Below, one piece after another: positions 34,183 through 44,146 of a stretch of 64,000 nt of DNA (its first letter is position 1; every line of letters starts with the position of its first letter). The notes below the pieces were generated by a model. The model had not been told where the DNA came from. It was given only the letters and a program-made list of their open reading frames with translations, and did no database searches. This DNA is from Thalassococcus profundi (GTDB taxonomy: Bacteria; Pseudomonadota; Alphaproteobacteria; Rhodobacterales; Rhodobacteraceae): NCBI RefSeq assembly GCF_003344785.1, contig NZ_QPMK01000003.1:106877-170876 (forward strand). Direction: 5' to 3'. Position numbers and translations under genes: made by a program.

Positions 34183-34572
34183 ATGACACGCGCAGCCCTC
34201 ATTCTTGCCCTTGCCCTGCCGCTCAGCCCGCTGGCGGCGCAGGAGACGCCCGAGCCGCTTCCGGAAACCGAAGAGGAAGAGGGGTTCGACCTGATCGAAG
34301 AAGGCGCGAAAATGTTCTTTCGCGGCATGATGCAGGAAATGGAACCGGCTTTGGAAGAGCTTCAGGGTCTCGCGGACGAGATGCGCCCCGCCTTGCGCGA
34401 CTTCGCCGCCGAAATGGGGCCGGCAATGCGTGACCTGCTGGCCGAGGTCGAGGACTGGTCGGTCTATCACCCGCCCGAGATGATGCCCAACGGCGACATC
34501 ATCCTGCGGCGCAAGACGCCCGATGAAATGGGCGAAGACCCGGCGGCTCCTGAAGGTGAAGTAGAGCTTTAG
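34183..34572 (+). CDS. Small secreted acidic protein, unknown function
   Basis: 129 residues. Signal peptide MTRAALILALALPLSPLAAQ, then a Glu-rich stretch, helical segments rich in Met (MFFRGMMQEMEPALEELQ; MRPALRDFAAEMGPAMRDL) and a C-terminal PNGDIILRRK strand. Homologues in roseobacters are, as I recall, often labelled 'AAA+ family ATPase', but there is no Walker motif here and the label should not be used. Possibly a periplasmic amphipathic protein. Confidence 0.75.
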   Translation: MTRAALILALALPLSPLAAQETPEPLPETEEEEGFDLIEEGAKMFFRGMMQEMEPALEELQGLADEMRPALRDFAAEMGPAMRDLLAEVEDWSVYHPPEMMPNGDIILRRKTPDEMGEDPAAPEGEVEL

Positions 34573-34606
34573 GTATTCAGCGTAACTGTCTGATTGTTAT
34601 GAAACA

Positions 34607-36154
34607 TCAGTCGATCACCGCAACTTCGGTGGTGGCCGACAGGGACGAGGCGAGCGACTGGAACCGCGATTGCGCGACCTCGCCGAAGAGCGGTTCGATA
34701 TCGCGTCTCAGCGTCAGCACCAGATGCTTCTTCTTGGGCTGCCAGGACAGGGTGGCACCGCCCTGCGACGTGTCGGACATCCACAGCATCGCGCCGAATC
34801 GCAGTGCCTTGCCGAGGATCTCGGCGTTCAGCTTTTCGGTATCGTCGATCAGCTGGTAGAGATCCTCGAACCGCGTGCCTTCGCGCTTGTTGCGGTAGCG
34901 GTGCAGCAGGGCGAGGCCGAGGAAGATGCGTTCGGCGTGTTTCAGACCGCCGAGGTTGGCGCGGGTGGCGTTGTCGAAACAGGTCTCCGCGCGATAGTCC
35001 GGGTGCGCGCGCCAGCTTACGTCATGCAGCAGGCAGGCGGCCTTCACCAGCCGCAACCGGGCCTCGGGCACGTTCTTGTAGAGCGGTTCGATGAAGCGGA
35101 AGAGTTTCTTGCCGAACCCCGGCAGGCGGGCGTCCTTGTATTCGGCAAAGCGGCAGGATTCGATCAGCGGGTCGCGGTCGCGCAGGGCCTGCGGCATCTG
35201 TTCGTAGAGCAGACCCTCGCGGATGCCGTAGCTGGAAATAGCGATGTCCTTGGGCTTGACGACCCGAACCAGGCGGCTCAGGACTTCGGCCGCATACGGC
35301 ACCAGCGCCATGCGCGCCGAGGACAGGCCGCATTGGCTGCGCAGCGCCTCGAGATCGGCCTTTTCGATATATTTCACCGTGGCTTGCACGGTCTTGGCCG
35401 TCATCCGGTATTCGTGCAGCACGTGCAGCGGATAGCCTTGCCGGTGCATGTCGATCCGGGCGATGGCGCGCCAGGACCCGCCCACGAGAAAGAGCCTGTC
35501 GCGTTGCGCGCCCATGGTCTGGGCCAACCTGTCGAGCGTGTCCTTGATGACCGCCGCGCGGGCCTTCTTGCCGCCCTTGAGGTCGCGCAGCTTGAGTGGG
35601 CCCAGGTCCGAGGTGACGCGCGTGCCCACCTTGCCGCCGGAAATCGCCGCGAGCTCCATCGACGAGCCGCCGATATCGCAGACAAGGCCATAGCTGCCGG
35701 GCCAGCCAAGCAGCACGCCCTGCGCCGACAGCCGCGCCTCTTCGCGCCCGTCGATGACCCAGAGCTTGATGCCGGTCTCGCGCTCGATCTCGGCGCGGAA
35801 GTCCGGCCCGTCGGTGGCCTCGCGCACCGCGGCCGTGGCCACGGCGGTGAGCGGCGGCAGGTCCATGCCCTGCGCCAGCATCTGGAAACGCCGGATCGCG
35901 GCCAGCGCGCGTTTGCGGCCCTCTGGGTTCAAGCGGCCGGATTCGGCCATGCCGGCGCCCAGGCCGCACATGATCTTTTCGTTGTAGAAATAGGCCGGAG
36001 AGCGCGCCGCCCCGTCGAAGACCACCAGCCGGACCGAGTTCGACCCGACGTCGATCACGCCCACGCGGGACAGGCCGCGCGCCCGTGCATCTTCGAAGAG
36101 CGGGCGGCCGAACGGGCCCCAATCGGTCTGAGTGGTGTCGGATGTGCCGTCCAT
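34607..36154 (-). CDS. ppx: Exopolyphosphatase / pppGpp phosphohydrolase family (Ppx/GppA)
   Basis: Removes terminal phosphates from polyphosphate or pppGpp. 515 residues. N-terminal actin-like ATPase fold with VGVIDVGSNSVRLVVFDG and VCDIGGSSMELA; a C-terminal HD-like region includes AACLLHDVSWRAHPDYR. The start at 36154 (MDGTSDTTQTDWG) has GGGGAG 8 nt upstream. In relatives ppx usually follows ppk1 directly; here a K+ transport pair on the opposite strand lies between them. Confidence 0.93.
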   Translation of the reverse strand: MDGTSDTTQTDWGPFGRPLFEDARARGLSRVGVIDVGSNSVRLVVFDGAARSPAYFYNEKIMCGLGAGMAESGRLNPEGRKRALAAIRRFQMLAQGMDLPPLTAVATAAVREATDGPDFRAEIERETGIKLWVIDGREEARLSAQGVLLGWPGSYGLVCDIGGSSMELAAISGGKVGTRVTSDLGPLKLRDLKGGKKARAAVIKDTLDRLAQTMGAQRDRLFLVGGSWRAIARIDMHRQGYPLHVLHEYRMTAKTVQATVKYIEKADLEALRSQCGLSSARMALVPYAAEVLSRLVRVVKPKDIAISSYGIREGLLYEQMPQALRDRDPLIESCRFAEYKDARLPGFGKKLFRFIEPLYKNVPEARLRLVKAACLLHDVSWRAHPDYRAETCFDNATRANLGGLKHAERIFLGLALLHRYRNKREGTRFEDLYQLIDDTEKLNAEILGKALRFGAMLWMSDTSQGGATLSWQPKKKHLVLTLRRDIEPLFGEVAQSRFQSLASSLSATTEVAVID

Positions 36155-36320
36155 GATCCGCTCCCCCGTGGCTGGGCAGACCATGCCGGACCGGCGCGGA
36201 AGGGTCAAGAAAGCCCCGACATGACGCGGCGCTTTTGCGGTGCGCGCAGCGGGGGGTTTTCACCGCCCGGTGCTGCGATATATCACTGACGCGATCGCGT
36301 GGATCGCGCGGCTTGGTTCA

Positions 36321-36337
36321 CCGTCTGCCGCAGACGG
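36321..36337 (+). promoter_or_regulatory. Inverted repeat upstream of the K+ uptake pair
   Basis: Perfect 7-bp inverted repeat CCGTCTG / CAGACGG with a 3-nt loop, ending 16 nt before the trkA-like start. It could be an operator or an mRNA hairpin next to the ribosome site (GGGGGCGG). Confidence 0.35.
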
Positions 36338-36353
36338 AACGGGGGCGGCTAAA

Positions 36354-37019
36354 ATGGCACAGAAGAACGGCCGGGTGTTCGGCGTGATCGGCCTGGGGAA
36401 TTTCGGCAGCACCGTCGCCACCGAATTGCAGCGCTTCGGCAACAGCGTCATCGGGATCGATATCGACGACCAGCGGGTCGCCAACCACGCCGAGGCGTTG
36501 AGCCAGGCGATGATCGTCGACGCCCGCGACGACGCGGCGCTGCGCGAGGCGGGGCTGGGCGAGTGCAATGTCGGGCTCATTGCCATGGGCTCGGATCTCG
36601 AGGCCAGCATCCTGTCGGCGATGAACCTCAAGCTTCTGGGCGTGCCGGTGATCTGGGCCAAGGCCAAGACCAAGACCCACCACCGCATCCTGAGTCGCCT
36701 TGGCGTCGACCGCGTGGTGCACCCCGAGGTCGAAGTGGGCCAGCACATCGCGCAGGTGATGCACAACCCGCTGGTGCGCGACTATGTGAGCCTGGGCAAC
36801 GGATTTCACGTCGTGAATTTCCGCATTCCCGAAAGCCTCGAGGGCAGGAAACTCGCCGACCTGCCGCATAACGAGACCTACAACCTGCGCTGCATCGGCG
36901 TGATGCGCGGCACCGAATATGTCGGCGACGACCGGTCGGGCTGCACGCTGGAGCGCGACGACCTGCTGCTCCTGCTGGGTCAGCGCAAGCATCTGCGCGC
37001 CTTTGCCGCGAGCCTCTGA
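36354..37019 (+). CDS. TrkA/KtrA-type potassium uptake regulatory protein (RCK domain)
   Basis: Cytoplasmic gating subunit for a TrkH/KtrB channel. 221 residues, so a single RCK_N plus RCK_C as in KtrA rather than the doubled TrkA. Nucleotide-binding motif VIGLGNFG (11-18), then IDIDDQRV and DARDDAALREAG. RCK_C covers about 140-221. Followed 3 nt later by the channel gene, making a two-gene operon. Confidence 0.9.
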   Translation: MAQKNGRVFGVIGLGNFGSTVATELQRFGNSVIGIDIDDQRVANHAEALSQAMIVDARDDAALREAGLGECNVGLIAMGSDLEASILSAMNLKLLGVPVIWAKAKTKTHHRILSRLGVDRVVHPEVEVGQHIAQVMHNPLVRDYVSLGNGFHVVNFRIPESLEGRKLADLPHNETYNLRCIGVMRGTEYVGDDRSGCTLERDDLLLLLGQRKHLRAFAASL

Positions 37020-37022
37020 GCC

Positions 37023-38372
37023 ATGGCGCGGCTTCTGACCGGCCGCAGGATCGGCGGGCAGCGGCGGCTGCGCATCCCGCCGCCCGCAACGCTGGCGATC
37101 CTTTACCTGGTGTCGATCGTGCTGGGCGGGGCGCTCCTGTGGCTGCCCATCGCGCATAACGGCGATATCGGCCCGGTCGAGGCGCTGTTCACGTCGACCT
37201 CCGCCGTGACCGTGACCGGGCTGGTGCTGTCGGATACCGGCGCCACCTTCACCGGTTTCGGGCAGGCGGTGATCGCGGTGCTGATCCAGCTGGGCGGGCT
37301 GGGGCTGATGACCTTTGCCGTGCTGGTGCTGAGCGCGCTCGGCATTCCCGTGGGCATGCCGCAGCGGATGATCCTGCGCGAGGACCTGAACCAGACCTCG
37401 CTGTCCAATCTCAACGTGCTGGTGCGGGTGATCTTCGTGGTTGCCCTGTCCTGCGAGGCTGTGGGGGCGCTGCTGCTGGCTTTCGTCTTCGTGCCGGAAC
37501 ACGGCTGGGGGCAGGGGCTGTGGCAAGCGGTGTTCCACTCGGTGTCGGCGTTCAACAACGCCGGTTTCGCGCTCTATCCCGACAGCCTGTCGCAATGGGT
37601 CGGGCATCCGCTGGTGAACCTCGTGGTGCCGGCGCTCTTCATCCTGGGCGGGCTGGGGTTCATCGTGGTGGGCGACATCTACCAGAAGCGCCGCTGGCAC
37701 AAACTGACGCTGCATTCGAAGCTGATGCTGGCGGGGACGGCGGTGCTGATCGTCTGGGGCTGCGGGGCCTTCGCGGTGCTGGAATGGACCAACCCGGCGA
37801 CGCTGGGCGGGCTGACCGCCGGCGACAAGCTCTGGGCCGCGTGGTTCCAGGGGGTGACGCCGCGCACCGCCGGGTTCAACACCGTCGATATCGGCGGCAT
37901 GCACGACAGCACGGCGCTCTTGATGATGACGCTGATGCTGGTGGGCGGAGGCAGCACCTCGACCGCTGGCGGGATCAAGGTGACGACGCTGGCGGTTCTG
38001 CTGCTGGCGACGGTGGCCTTCTTCCGGCGCCAGAAGGCGCTGCATGCCTTCGGCCGGTCGCTTGGGCTCGAGGAAGTGCTGAAGGTCATGGCCCTGACAA
38101 CGATCTCCCTGCTGCTGGTGCTGACGGGCATCTTCGTGGTGTCGATCAGCCATGACGGAGACTTCCTCGACCTCGCCTTCGAGGTGACCTCGGCCTTTGG
38201 CACGGTCGGCCTGTCGCGCGGGGCGACGGGCGAGCTGGACGGGGCGGGGCTCGCCTTCGTCATGCTGGTGATGTTCGTGGGCCGGGTCGGCCCGCTGGCG
38301 CTGGGGTTCTTCCTCGCCACCCGCAGCGCGCCGCGGGTGCGGTACCCGGAGGGGCAGATTTATCTCGGGTGA
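37023..38372 (+). CDS. TrkH/KtrB-type potassium channel subunit
   Basis: Inner-membrane K+ translocating subunit. 449 residues with four M1-P-M2 repeats; selectivity-loop glycines occur in TSAVTVTGLVLSD, VSAFNNAGFALY, RTAGFNTVDI and SAFGTVGLSRGATG. The length and lack of long N-terminal extension fit KtrB. It pairs with the RCK gene upstream. A hairpin follows the stop at 38383-38400, between this and the convergent ppk1. Confidence 0.92.
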   Translation: MARLLTGRRIGGQRRLRIPPPATLAILYLVSIVLGGALLWLPIAHNGDIGPVEALFTSTSAVTVTGLVLSDTGATFTGFGQAVIAVLIQLGGLGLMTFAVLVLSALGIPVGMPQRMILREDLNQTSLSNLNVLVRVIFVVALSCEAVGALLLAFVFVPEHGWGQGLWQAVFHSVSAFNNAGFALYPDSLSQWVGHPLVNLVVPALFILGGLGFIVVGDIYQKRRWHKLTLHSKLMLAGTAVLIVWGCGAFAVLEWTNPATLGGLTAGDKLWAAWFQGVTPRTAGFNTVDIGGMHDSTALLMMTLMLVGGGSTSTAGGIKVTTLAVLLLATVAFFRRQKALHAFGRSLGLEEVLKVMALTTISLLLVLTGIFVVSISHDGDFLDLAFEVTSAFGTVGLSRGATGELDGAGLAFVMLVMFVGRVGPLALGFFLATRSAPRVRYPEGQIYLG

Positions 38373-38382
38373 GGGGCGCGGC

Positions 38383-38400
38383 GGCGGGCAAGCCCGCCTT
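38383..38400. terminator. GC-rich hairpin between convergent trkH-like gene and ppk1
   Basis: GGCGGGC / GCCCGCC, 7-bp stem with a 2-nt AA centre, followed by TT. No long T run. May act from both sides. Confidence 0.4.
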
Positions 38401-38456
38401 GAGTCCGCGCCTCGGTGCCAAGGGGTGGTCTTTCTGGAACGCGCCGAAACCTGTCC

Positions 38457-40634
38457 TCAGGTATCATCCGCGTGGGTGAGGTCTGGCACGTCGGCGGCCC
38501 CGGCGGAGCCGCGGCCCGACAGGGACGGGTTCTCCATGAAGAACCGGTGGCAGTTGAAGGCAAAGGTCCCTTCGGGCACCGGATCACGGTGGAACGACCC
38601 GTCCGGCGACATCACCCAGCTTTGCGCCGTGTCGGCGAGGTTCGCGGCCATGATCTGGCTCACGATCTGCGCCTTCACCGTGGCGTTCTGCACCTCGACC
38701 AGCGTCTCCACCCGGCGCGACAGATTGCGGCCCATCCAGTCGGCGGAGGACATGAAGACCCGCGCCTTCTTGTGCGGCAACCCGTGGCCGTTGCCGAAGC
38801 AGACGATCCGCGAATGTTCGAGGAACCGGCCGACGATGGATTTCACCCTGATGTTGTCGGACAGGCCCTCGATCCCGGGACGGATGCCGCAGATGCCCCG
38901 AATGACGAGGTCGATGCGCACGCCCGCCTGCGACGCCGCATAGAGCGCGTCGATCATGTCCGGTTCGATCAGCGAGTTCATCTTGACCCAGATCTGCGCG
39001 GGCTTGCCGTTCCGGGCATGCTCGGCCTCGGCGGCGATGAGCTCCAGCATCCGCGATTTCAGCGTATGCGGCGAGATGGCGAGGTTTTCGAGCTCCGACG
39101 GCTGCGCATAGCCCGAGAGGTAGTTGAACACCTTGGTGGCGTCGCGCCCCAGCGCCGGATCGCAGGTGAAGAAGCTCAGGTCGGTGTAGATCTTGGCGGT
39201 GATCGGGTGGTAGTTGCCGGTGCCGTAATGGGTGTAGGTGACCAGCTTCGACCCCTCGCGGCGCACCACCGTGGAAATCTTGGCATGGGTTTTCCAGTCG
39301 AGGAAGCCGTAGACCACATGCGCGCCCGCCCGTTCCAGCCGCCGCGACTGGCGGATGTTGGCGGCCTCGTCGAAGCGGGCCTTGAGCTCGACCAGCGCGG
39401 TCACCGACTTGCCGTCCTCGGCGGCCTCGCAGAGCGCCTCCACGATGGGGGAATTGCGCGAGGTGCGGTAGAGCGTCTGCTTGATCGCCACCACATCCGG
39501 ATCGCGCGCCGCCTGCATCAGAAAGCGCGTCACCATCTCGAAGGTCTCGTAGGGATGGTGCAGCAGCATGTCCTTCTGCCGGATCGCCGCGAACATGTCG
39601 CCTTCGAAATCCTGCACCCGCTCGGGCACGCGCGGGGTGAAGGTGGGCCAGAGCAGGTCGGGCCGGGCGTCGATCACCAGTTCCTTGAGGTCGGCCGCGC
39701 CGATCATGCCGTCAAGCGCGATCACCTCGTCCTCGTTGACGTGCAATTCGCGCATCACCACGCCGCGCAGGGCGGCGGGGGCGCCTGCGGTGATCGTCAG
39801 ACGCACCACCTGGCCGCGGCGGCGGCGCTTCAGCGCCACTTCGAATCCGCGCACCAGGTCCTCGGCCTCTTCCTCGACCTCGAGATCGCTGTCGCGCAGC
39901 ACGCGGAAGCCGAAGTGGTTCTTTACCGAGTAGCCGGGAAAGAGGCTGTCGATATGCATCAGCAGCAGCTCTTCGAGCAGGATGAAGCGATGGCCGCCGT
40001 CACCCGCGGGCAGGGCGATGAACCGGTCGATCTGCGCCGGGATCGGCAACAACGCCTGCAGCGTGCGCTTGTCGCGCCCGCGCTCCAGTTGCAGCGCCAG
40101 GCAATAGCCCATGTTGGCGATGAAGGGGAAGGGATGCGCCGGGTCGATGGCCAGCGGCGACAGCACCGGGAAGACCTGTTCGAGGAAGGTCTCTGCCAGG
40201 TAGGCCATGTCGGCCTTGCTCAGCGCCTCGCGGCTGAGGATCGAGATGCCGCGCTCCGCCATTTCGGCGCGCAGGGCGATCCAGACGCGCTGCTGCGAGG
40301 CCATGAGCTTGCGGGCATTGTCGTTGATCAGCACCAGCTGTTCCGCCGGGGTCAGCCCGTCGGCGGCGGGCGTGGTGTTGCCCGCCTGTGCCAGTTCGCG
40401 CAGGCCCGCGACGCGGACGGTGTAGAATTCGTCGAGGTTCGCCGCCGAGATCGACAGGAAACGCAGCCGCTCGAGCAGCGGCACGCGGGCGTTCTCGGCC
40501 TCTTCCAGCACGCGCCAGTTGAAGCCCAGCCAGCTGAGCTCGCGGTTGTAGAACCGGCCCGGTCCGGTGAGGTCCATGTCGTCCAGCGTGACCGGGTCAG
40601 GCAGCGGTGCGGTGAGAAAATCGGCTTGGGTCAT
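38457..40634 (-). CDS. ppk1: Polyphosphate kinase 1
   Basis: Polymerises the terminal phosphate of ATP into polyphosphate at the membrane. 725 residues, normal. N-terminal domain with [19 protein letters not shown]; the catalytic histidines are present in DWKTHAKIS (His450, the phosphorylated residue by comparison with E. coli His435) and GRFLEHSR (His607). It lies 39 nt from hdaA and on the same strand, so hdaA and ppk1 are probably co-transcribed. Confidence 0.96.
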   Translation of the reverse strand: MTQADFLTAPLPDPVTLDDMDLTGPGRFYNRELSWLGFNWRVLEEAENARVPLLERLRFLSISAANLDEFYTVRVAGLRELAQAGNTTPAADGLTPAEQLVLINDNARKLMASQQRVWIALRAEMAERGISILSREALSKADMAYLAETFLEQVFPVLSPLAIDPAHPFPFIANMGYCLALQLERGRDKRTLQALLPIPAQIDRFIALPAGDGGHRFILLEELLLMHIDSLFPGYSVKNHFGFRVLRDSDLEVEEEAEDLVRGFEVALKRRRRGQVVRLTITAGAPAALRGVVMRELHVNEDEVIALDGMIGAADLKELVIDARPDLLWPTFTPRVPERVQDFEGDMFAAIRQKDMLLHHPYETFEMVTRFLMQAARDPDVVAIKQTLYRTSRNSPIVEALCEAAEDGKSVTALVELKARFDEAANIRQSRRLERAGAHVVYGFLDWKTHAKISTVVRREGSKLVTYTHYGTGNYHPITAKIYTDLSFFTCDPALGRDATKVFNYLSGYAQPSELENLAISPHTLKSRMLELIAAEAEHARNGKPAQIWVKMNSLIEPDMIDALYAASQAGVRIDLVIRGICGIRPGIEGLSDNIRVKSIVGRFLEHSRIVCFGNGHGLPHKKARVFMSSADWMGRNLSRRVETLVEVQNATVKAQIVSQIMAANLADTAQSWVMSPDGSFHRDPVPEGTFAFNCHRFFMENPSLSGRGSAGAADVPDLTHADDT

Positions 40635-40673
40635 GGGCGCCTTTTGGAGCGGGACTGTAACGGCGGTATGACA

Positions 40674-41369
40674 TCAATCCTGCGGCGCATCCGAGCCGGG
40701 CGCAAGCTCTGCCAGGATGCGGCGGGCCAGCGGCAGGTTCACCCCCTTGGGTGTGCCCAAGGCGGCATCGTCGATGGCCTCGACCAGCTGCCCGGCCATG
40801 TCGAAGCTGCGCGGCATGCGGCGCACCAGGTAGGGCAGCACATTCGGCGCCGGCACGATCTGCCGGTCGGCAAAGAGCTTGGCAAGCACCACTGTCAGCA
40901 GCATGTCGTCGGGGGGCAGCAGCGCCGTGAGCGTGGTCCCGGACATGCGGCTGGCGAGGTCGGGCAGCGCCAGGCCCCAGCTCTGCGGCGGTGCATCGGC
41001 GGTGACCAGCAGCGCCCCGCCCTGCGACAGCACGAGGTTGTGCAGGTGAAAGAGCGCCGCTTCGGCCTCGGGCTCGCCCGCCACCTGCTGCGCGTCCTCG
41101 ACGCAGACATGGCCCGACGCCAGCGCCGGGATGTCGGCCTGCGCGAGGTCGCGGGCGGCGACAAGCGATGCGCCCGACAGATCGCGCCAGACATGGGCCA
41201 GGTGCGTCTTGCCCGCACCGCGCGGCCCGGTCAGCACCAGCTTGCCGCCGGGCCAATGTGCCCAATCGTCGATCATCGCCACGGCCATGGCATTGGCTTC
41301 GGTGACGATGAAATCGCCGCGCCCCAGCGCTGGCCGCACGGGCAGGTCGAACCGCAGTTGCCGTATCAT
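40674..41369 (-). CDS. hdaA: DnaA-related regulator HdaA
   Basis: DnaA ATPase-domain protein lacking the DNA-binding domain; in Caulobacter HdaA inactivates DnaA-ATP after initiation. 231 residues. P-loop TGPRGAGKT (47-55), then ARDLAQADIPA and a box VII-like region. I chose the ATG at 41369 (MIRQLRFDLP), with AGG 7 nt upstream, over a GTG at 41375. It overlaps or abuts the permease stop, so perM-like, hdaA and ppk1 form one operon. Confidence 0.88.
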   Translation of the reverse strand: MIRQLRFDLPVRPALGRGDFIVTEANAMAVAMIDDWAHWPGGKLVLTGPRGAGKTHLAHVWRDLSGASLVAARDLAQADIPALASGHVCVEDAQQVAGEPEAEAALFHLHNLVLSQGGALLVTADAPPQSWGLALPDLASRMSGTTLTALLPPDDMLLTVVLAKLFADRQIVPAPNVLPYLVRRMPRSFDMAGQLVEAIDDAALGTPKGVNLPLARRILAELAPGSDAPQD

Positions 41370-41371
41370 GG

Positions 41372-42454
41372 TCACACCTGGTCCGCGTCGTCTTGGTCCG
41401 CCTCGAACGTGCCGCGGTAAAGCCGGCTGTGCTTGTACTGCGCCACGGCAAAGCGCGCCACGACGCCAAGGGCGGCGGCGATCGGCACCGCCACCAGCAT
41501 GCCGACGAAGCCGAAGAGCGACCCGAAGACCGACAGCGCAAAGAGCAGCCAGACCGGGTGCAGACCCACGGAGTCGCCGACCAGCTTGGGCGTTAGCACG
41601 TTGCCTTCGATCACCTGGCCCAGCACGAAGACACCCGCCACCAGGCCCAGCGACAGCCAGTCGCCCCAGAACTGGAAGAGGCCGAGCCCGATGGCCAGCG
41701 CCCCGCCGATCAGCGCGCCGAGATAGGGAATGAAGGTGATGAGCCCGGCGACGAACCCCACGACCAGTCCGAATTGCAGCCCCACCAGCATCAGCGCCAC
41801 GGCATAGTAGGTGCCGAGGATGAGGCAGACCGTGCCCATGCCGCGGATGAAGCTGGCGAGCGTCCGGTCGATGTCCGATGCCAGCTTGCGGATGGTCGGC
41901 GCATGGTCGCGCGGCAGCATCTCGTCGACGCGCGCCACCATGTTGTCCCAGTCGAGCAGCAGATAGACCGCCACCACCGGCACGATGACAAACAGCATCG
42001 CCACGCTGATCAGCGACCGGGCCGAGGTCAGCGCCGTCTGCAAAAGCTCTCCGCCGCGGTCGCGGATCGTCTCGCCCAGCGACGCCAGTGTCTCGCGCAG
42101 CGCGTCGTCCTGCTCCATCAGCGTCGGAAAGCGTTCGGTCAGAAAGGCCTGCAGGTCGCGGAAAAGCTGCGGCGCGGTCTCGAAAAGCTGCACCGACTGC
42201 TGGATCAGCGTCGGGATGACCAGCAGCGCCAGCAGCACGAAGATCAGGATCGCAACGACGGTGATGATCGCCGTGGCCATGACCCGGCTGGCGCCCAGCT
42301 TTTCCAGCCGGTCGGCCACGGGATCAAGGAAATAGGCCACCGCACCGCCAAGGATGAACGGCAGCAGTACGTCGCCCAGGAACCATAGCAGCACGGCAAA
42401 AACCACAAGGGCAAAGCCCCAGTACTTGAACTGCTCGCGCGCCGTCAGCGACAT
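41372..42454 (-). CDS. AI-2E family transporter (PerM/TqsA-like)
   Basis: 360-residue inner-membrane protein with about eight hydrophobic segments and the UPF0118 motif IPYLGALIGGALAIGLG followed by GNVLTPKLVGDSVGLHP. Despite the family name, most members have unknown cargo. Start at 42454 (MSLTAREQFKYWG), with AAGG 9 nt upstream; a further ATG at 42463 lacks room for it. First gene of the operon with hdaA and ppk1; divergent from proS. Confidence 0.88.
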   Translation of the reverse strand: MSLTAREQFKYWGFALVVFAVLLWFLGDVLLPFILGGAVAYFLDPVADRLEKLGASRVMATAIITVVAILIFVLLALLVIPTLIQQSVQLFETAPQLFRDLQAFLTERFPTLMEQDDALRETLASLGETIRDRGGELLQTALTSARSLISVAMLFVIVPVVAVYLLLDWDNMVARVDEMLPRDHAPTIRKLASDIDRTLASFIRGMGTVCLILGTYYAVALMLVGLQFGLVVGFVAGLITFIPYLGALIGGALAIGLGLFQFWGDWLSLGLVAGVFVLGQVIEGNVLTPKLVGDSVGLHPVWLLFALSVFGSLFGFVGMLVAVPIAAALGVVARFAVAQYKHSRLYRGTFEADQDDADQV

Positions 42455-42625
42455 GGGTTTCATCCTTGCGTGGCTCGGCCCTACATCGCCTGTCACCGCG
42501 CCGTTTTCAAGGGCGCGCGCCGGTGAGAGCGGGAATTGCGCATCGCCGATCGGCACCGCCTTGCCCTTGCCAAGCCTGCCGCGTTGGCTCACAACCGGGC
42601 CACCACGACGAACAAGGGGTCTCCC

Positions 42626-43966
42626 ATGCGCCTGAGCCGATACTTTCTGCCCGTTCTCAAGGAAACGCCTTCCGAGGCACAGATCGTGTCGCACCGGCTG
42701 ATGCTGCGCGCTGGCATGATCAAACAGGCCAGCGCGGGCATCTATTCCTGGCTGCCGCTGGGCTTCAAGGTGCTGCGCAACATCGAACGGATCGTACACG
42801 GGGAACAGGCGCGGGCCGGGCATATCCCGATGCTGATGCCGACCCTGCAATCGGCGGACCTCTGGCGCGAAAGCGGGCGGTACGACGCCTACGGCCCCGA
42901 GATGCTGCGCATCCGCGACCGGCAGGACCGCGACATGCTCTATGGCCCCACCAACGAGGAGATGATCACCGACATCTTCCGCAGCCACGTGGGCAGCTAC
43001 AAGGACCTGCCGCTGACGCTTTACCACATCCAGTGGAAGTTCCGTGACGAGATGCGCCCGCGCTTCGGCGTGATGCGGGGCCGCGAGTTCCTGATGAAGG
43101 ACGGCTACAACTTCGACCTGACCAAGGCCGACGCGCTGCACGCCTACAACCGCCACCTGGTGAGCTACCTTCGCACCTACGAACGCATGGGGCTTCAGGC
43201 GATCCCGATGCGCGCCGACAGCGGCCCCATCGGCGGCGACGACACGCATGAATTCCTGGTGCTGGCGGAGACCGGCGAATCGGAAGTGTTCTACGATGCC
43301 GAGATCACCGAGCTGAAATTCGGCGACCGCGAAATCGACTACGATTCGGTCGAGCAGTGCCAGGCGGTTCTCGAGGAGTTCACCTCGCGCTACGCCCGCA
43401 CGGACGAAACCCACGACGCGGAGATGTTCGCCAAGATCCCCGAAGACCGCCAGCGCGTGGCGCGCGGCATCGAGGTCGGGCAGATCTTCTACTTCGGTAC
43501 CAAGTATTCCGAGGCCATGGGCGCCACGGTCAGCGACGGCGAAGGCAACAAGGTGCCGGTGCACATGGGCAGCCATGGCATCGGCGTAAGCCGCCTGGTG
43601 GGCGCCATCATCGAGGCGAGCCACGACGACAAGGGCATCATCTGGCCCGAGGGTGTGACGCCGTTCCATTGCGGGATCGTCAACCTCAAGCAGGGCGACG
43701 CAGAGGCGGATGCGGCCTGCGACGCGCTCTATTCCAGCCTGACGGCGCTGGGGCTCGATCCGCTCTATGACGACCGCAATGAACGCGCCGGCGGCAAGTT
43801 CGCCACGATGGACCTGATCGGCCTGCCGTGGCGGATCACCGTCGGCCCGCGGGGCCTCAAGAACGGCGTGGTCGAACTGACCTCGCGCCGCACCGGCGAA
43901 AGCGAAGAGATGCCCCCCGAAGAGGCGGTGCAGAGGATTTCGCAGATCTATTCCGCCAACGCCTGA
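42626..43966 (+). CDS. proS: Prolyl-tRNA synthetase, short (alphaproteobacterial) type
   Basis: Charges tRNA(Pro). 446 residues, the class II core plus anticodon domain without the large editing insertion found in E. coli ProS, as is usual in Rhodobacteraceae. Motif 2/3 regions: [40 protein letters not shown] and [18 protein letters not shown]. The ATG at 42626 follows AAGGGG. A repeat of the TTCATCTTGCC family begins 22 nt past the stop. Confidence 0.95.
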   Translation: MRLSRYFLPVLKETPSEAQIVSHRLMLRAGMIKQASAGIYSWLPLGFKVLRNIERIVHGEQARAGHIPMLMPTLQSADLWRESGRYDAYGPEMLRIRDRQDRDMLYGPTNEEMITDIFRSHVGSYKDLPLTLYHIQWKFRDEMRPRFGVMRGREFLMKDGYNFDLTKADALHAYNRHLVSYLRTYERMGLQAIPMRADSGPIGGDDTHEFLVLAETGESEVFYDAEITELKFGDREIDYDSVEQCQAVLEEFTSRYARTDETHDAEMFAKIPEDRQRVARGIEVGQIFYFGTKYSEAMGATVSDGEGNKVPVHMGSHGIGVSRLVGAIIEASHDDKGIIWPEGVTPFHCGIVNLKQGDAEADAACDALYSSLTALGLDPLYDDRNERAGGKFATMDLIGLPWRITVGPRGLKNGVVELTSRRTGESEEMPPEEAVQRISQIYSANA

Positions 43967-43987
43967 CCCGGGGCGCGATCCCCCGGC

Positions 43988-44080
43988 TTCATCTTGCCAC
44001 CCGCACGTTTTGCGCTGCAAAACGCGCGGTTAAACGCCCGGCGGAGTCGCCGCTTGCGGCGACGGGGGCAGCGGCCCCCC
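43988..44080 (+). repeat. Intergenic TTCATCTTGCC repeat, copy 3, with three hairpins
   Basis: TTCATCTTGCC (43988-43998), hairpin CGTTTTGC/GCAAAACG (44006-44024), TTAAACGCCCGGCGGAG, hairpin GTCGCCGC/GCGGCGAC (44046-44063), then GGGGGC-AGCG-GCCCCC (44064-44079). It shares the start, the TTAAA-CC-GG-GAG block and the AGC loop with copies 1 and 2 but has extra hairpins inserted. Confidence 0.65.
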
Positions 44081-44146
44081 TTCAATTCGGCTGACGCCGG
44101 GCGCGCGATCCGGTACACTGCCCAAAAACAAGAGCAGGAGAGGCAG

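Noticed and set aside
34183-34572. AAA+ ATPase
   Set aside because: No Walker A or B motif; the product is a small exported Met- and Glu-rich protein.
38415-41420. 1000-codon plus-strand frame opposite ppk1 and hdaA
   Set aside because: Mirror of two well-supported minus-strand genes; no domain and no ribosome site.
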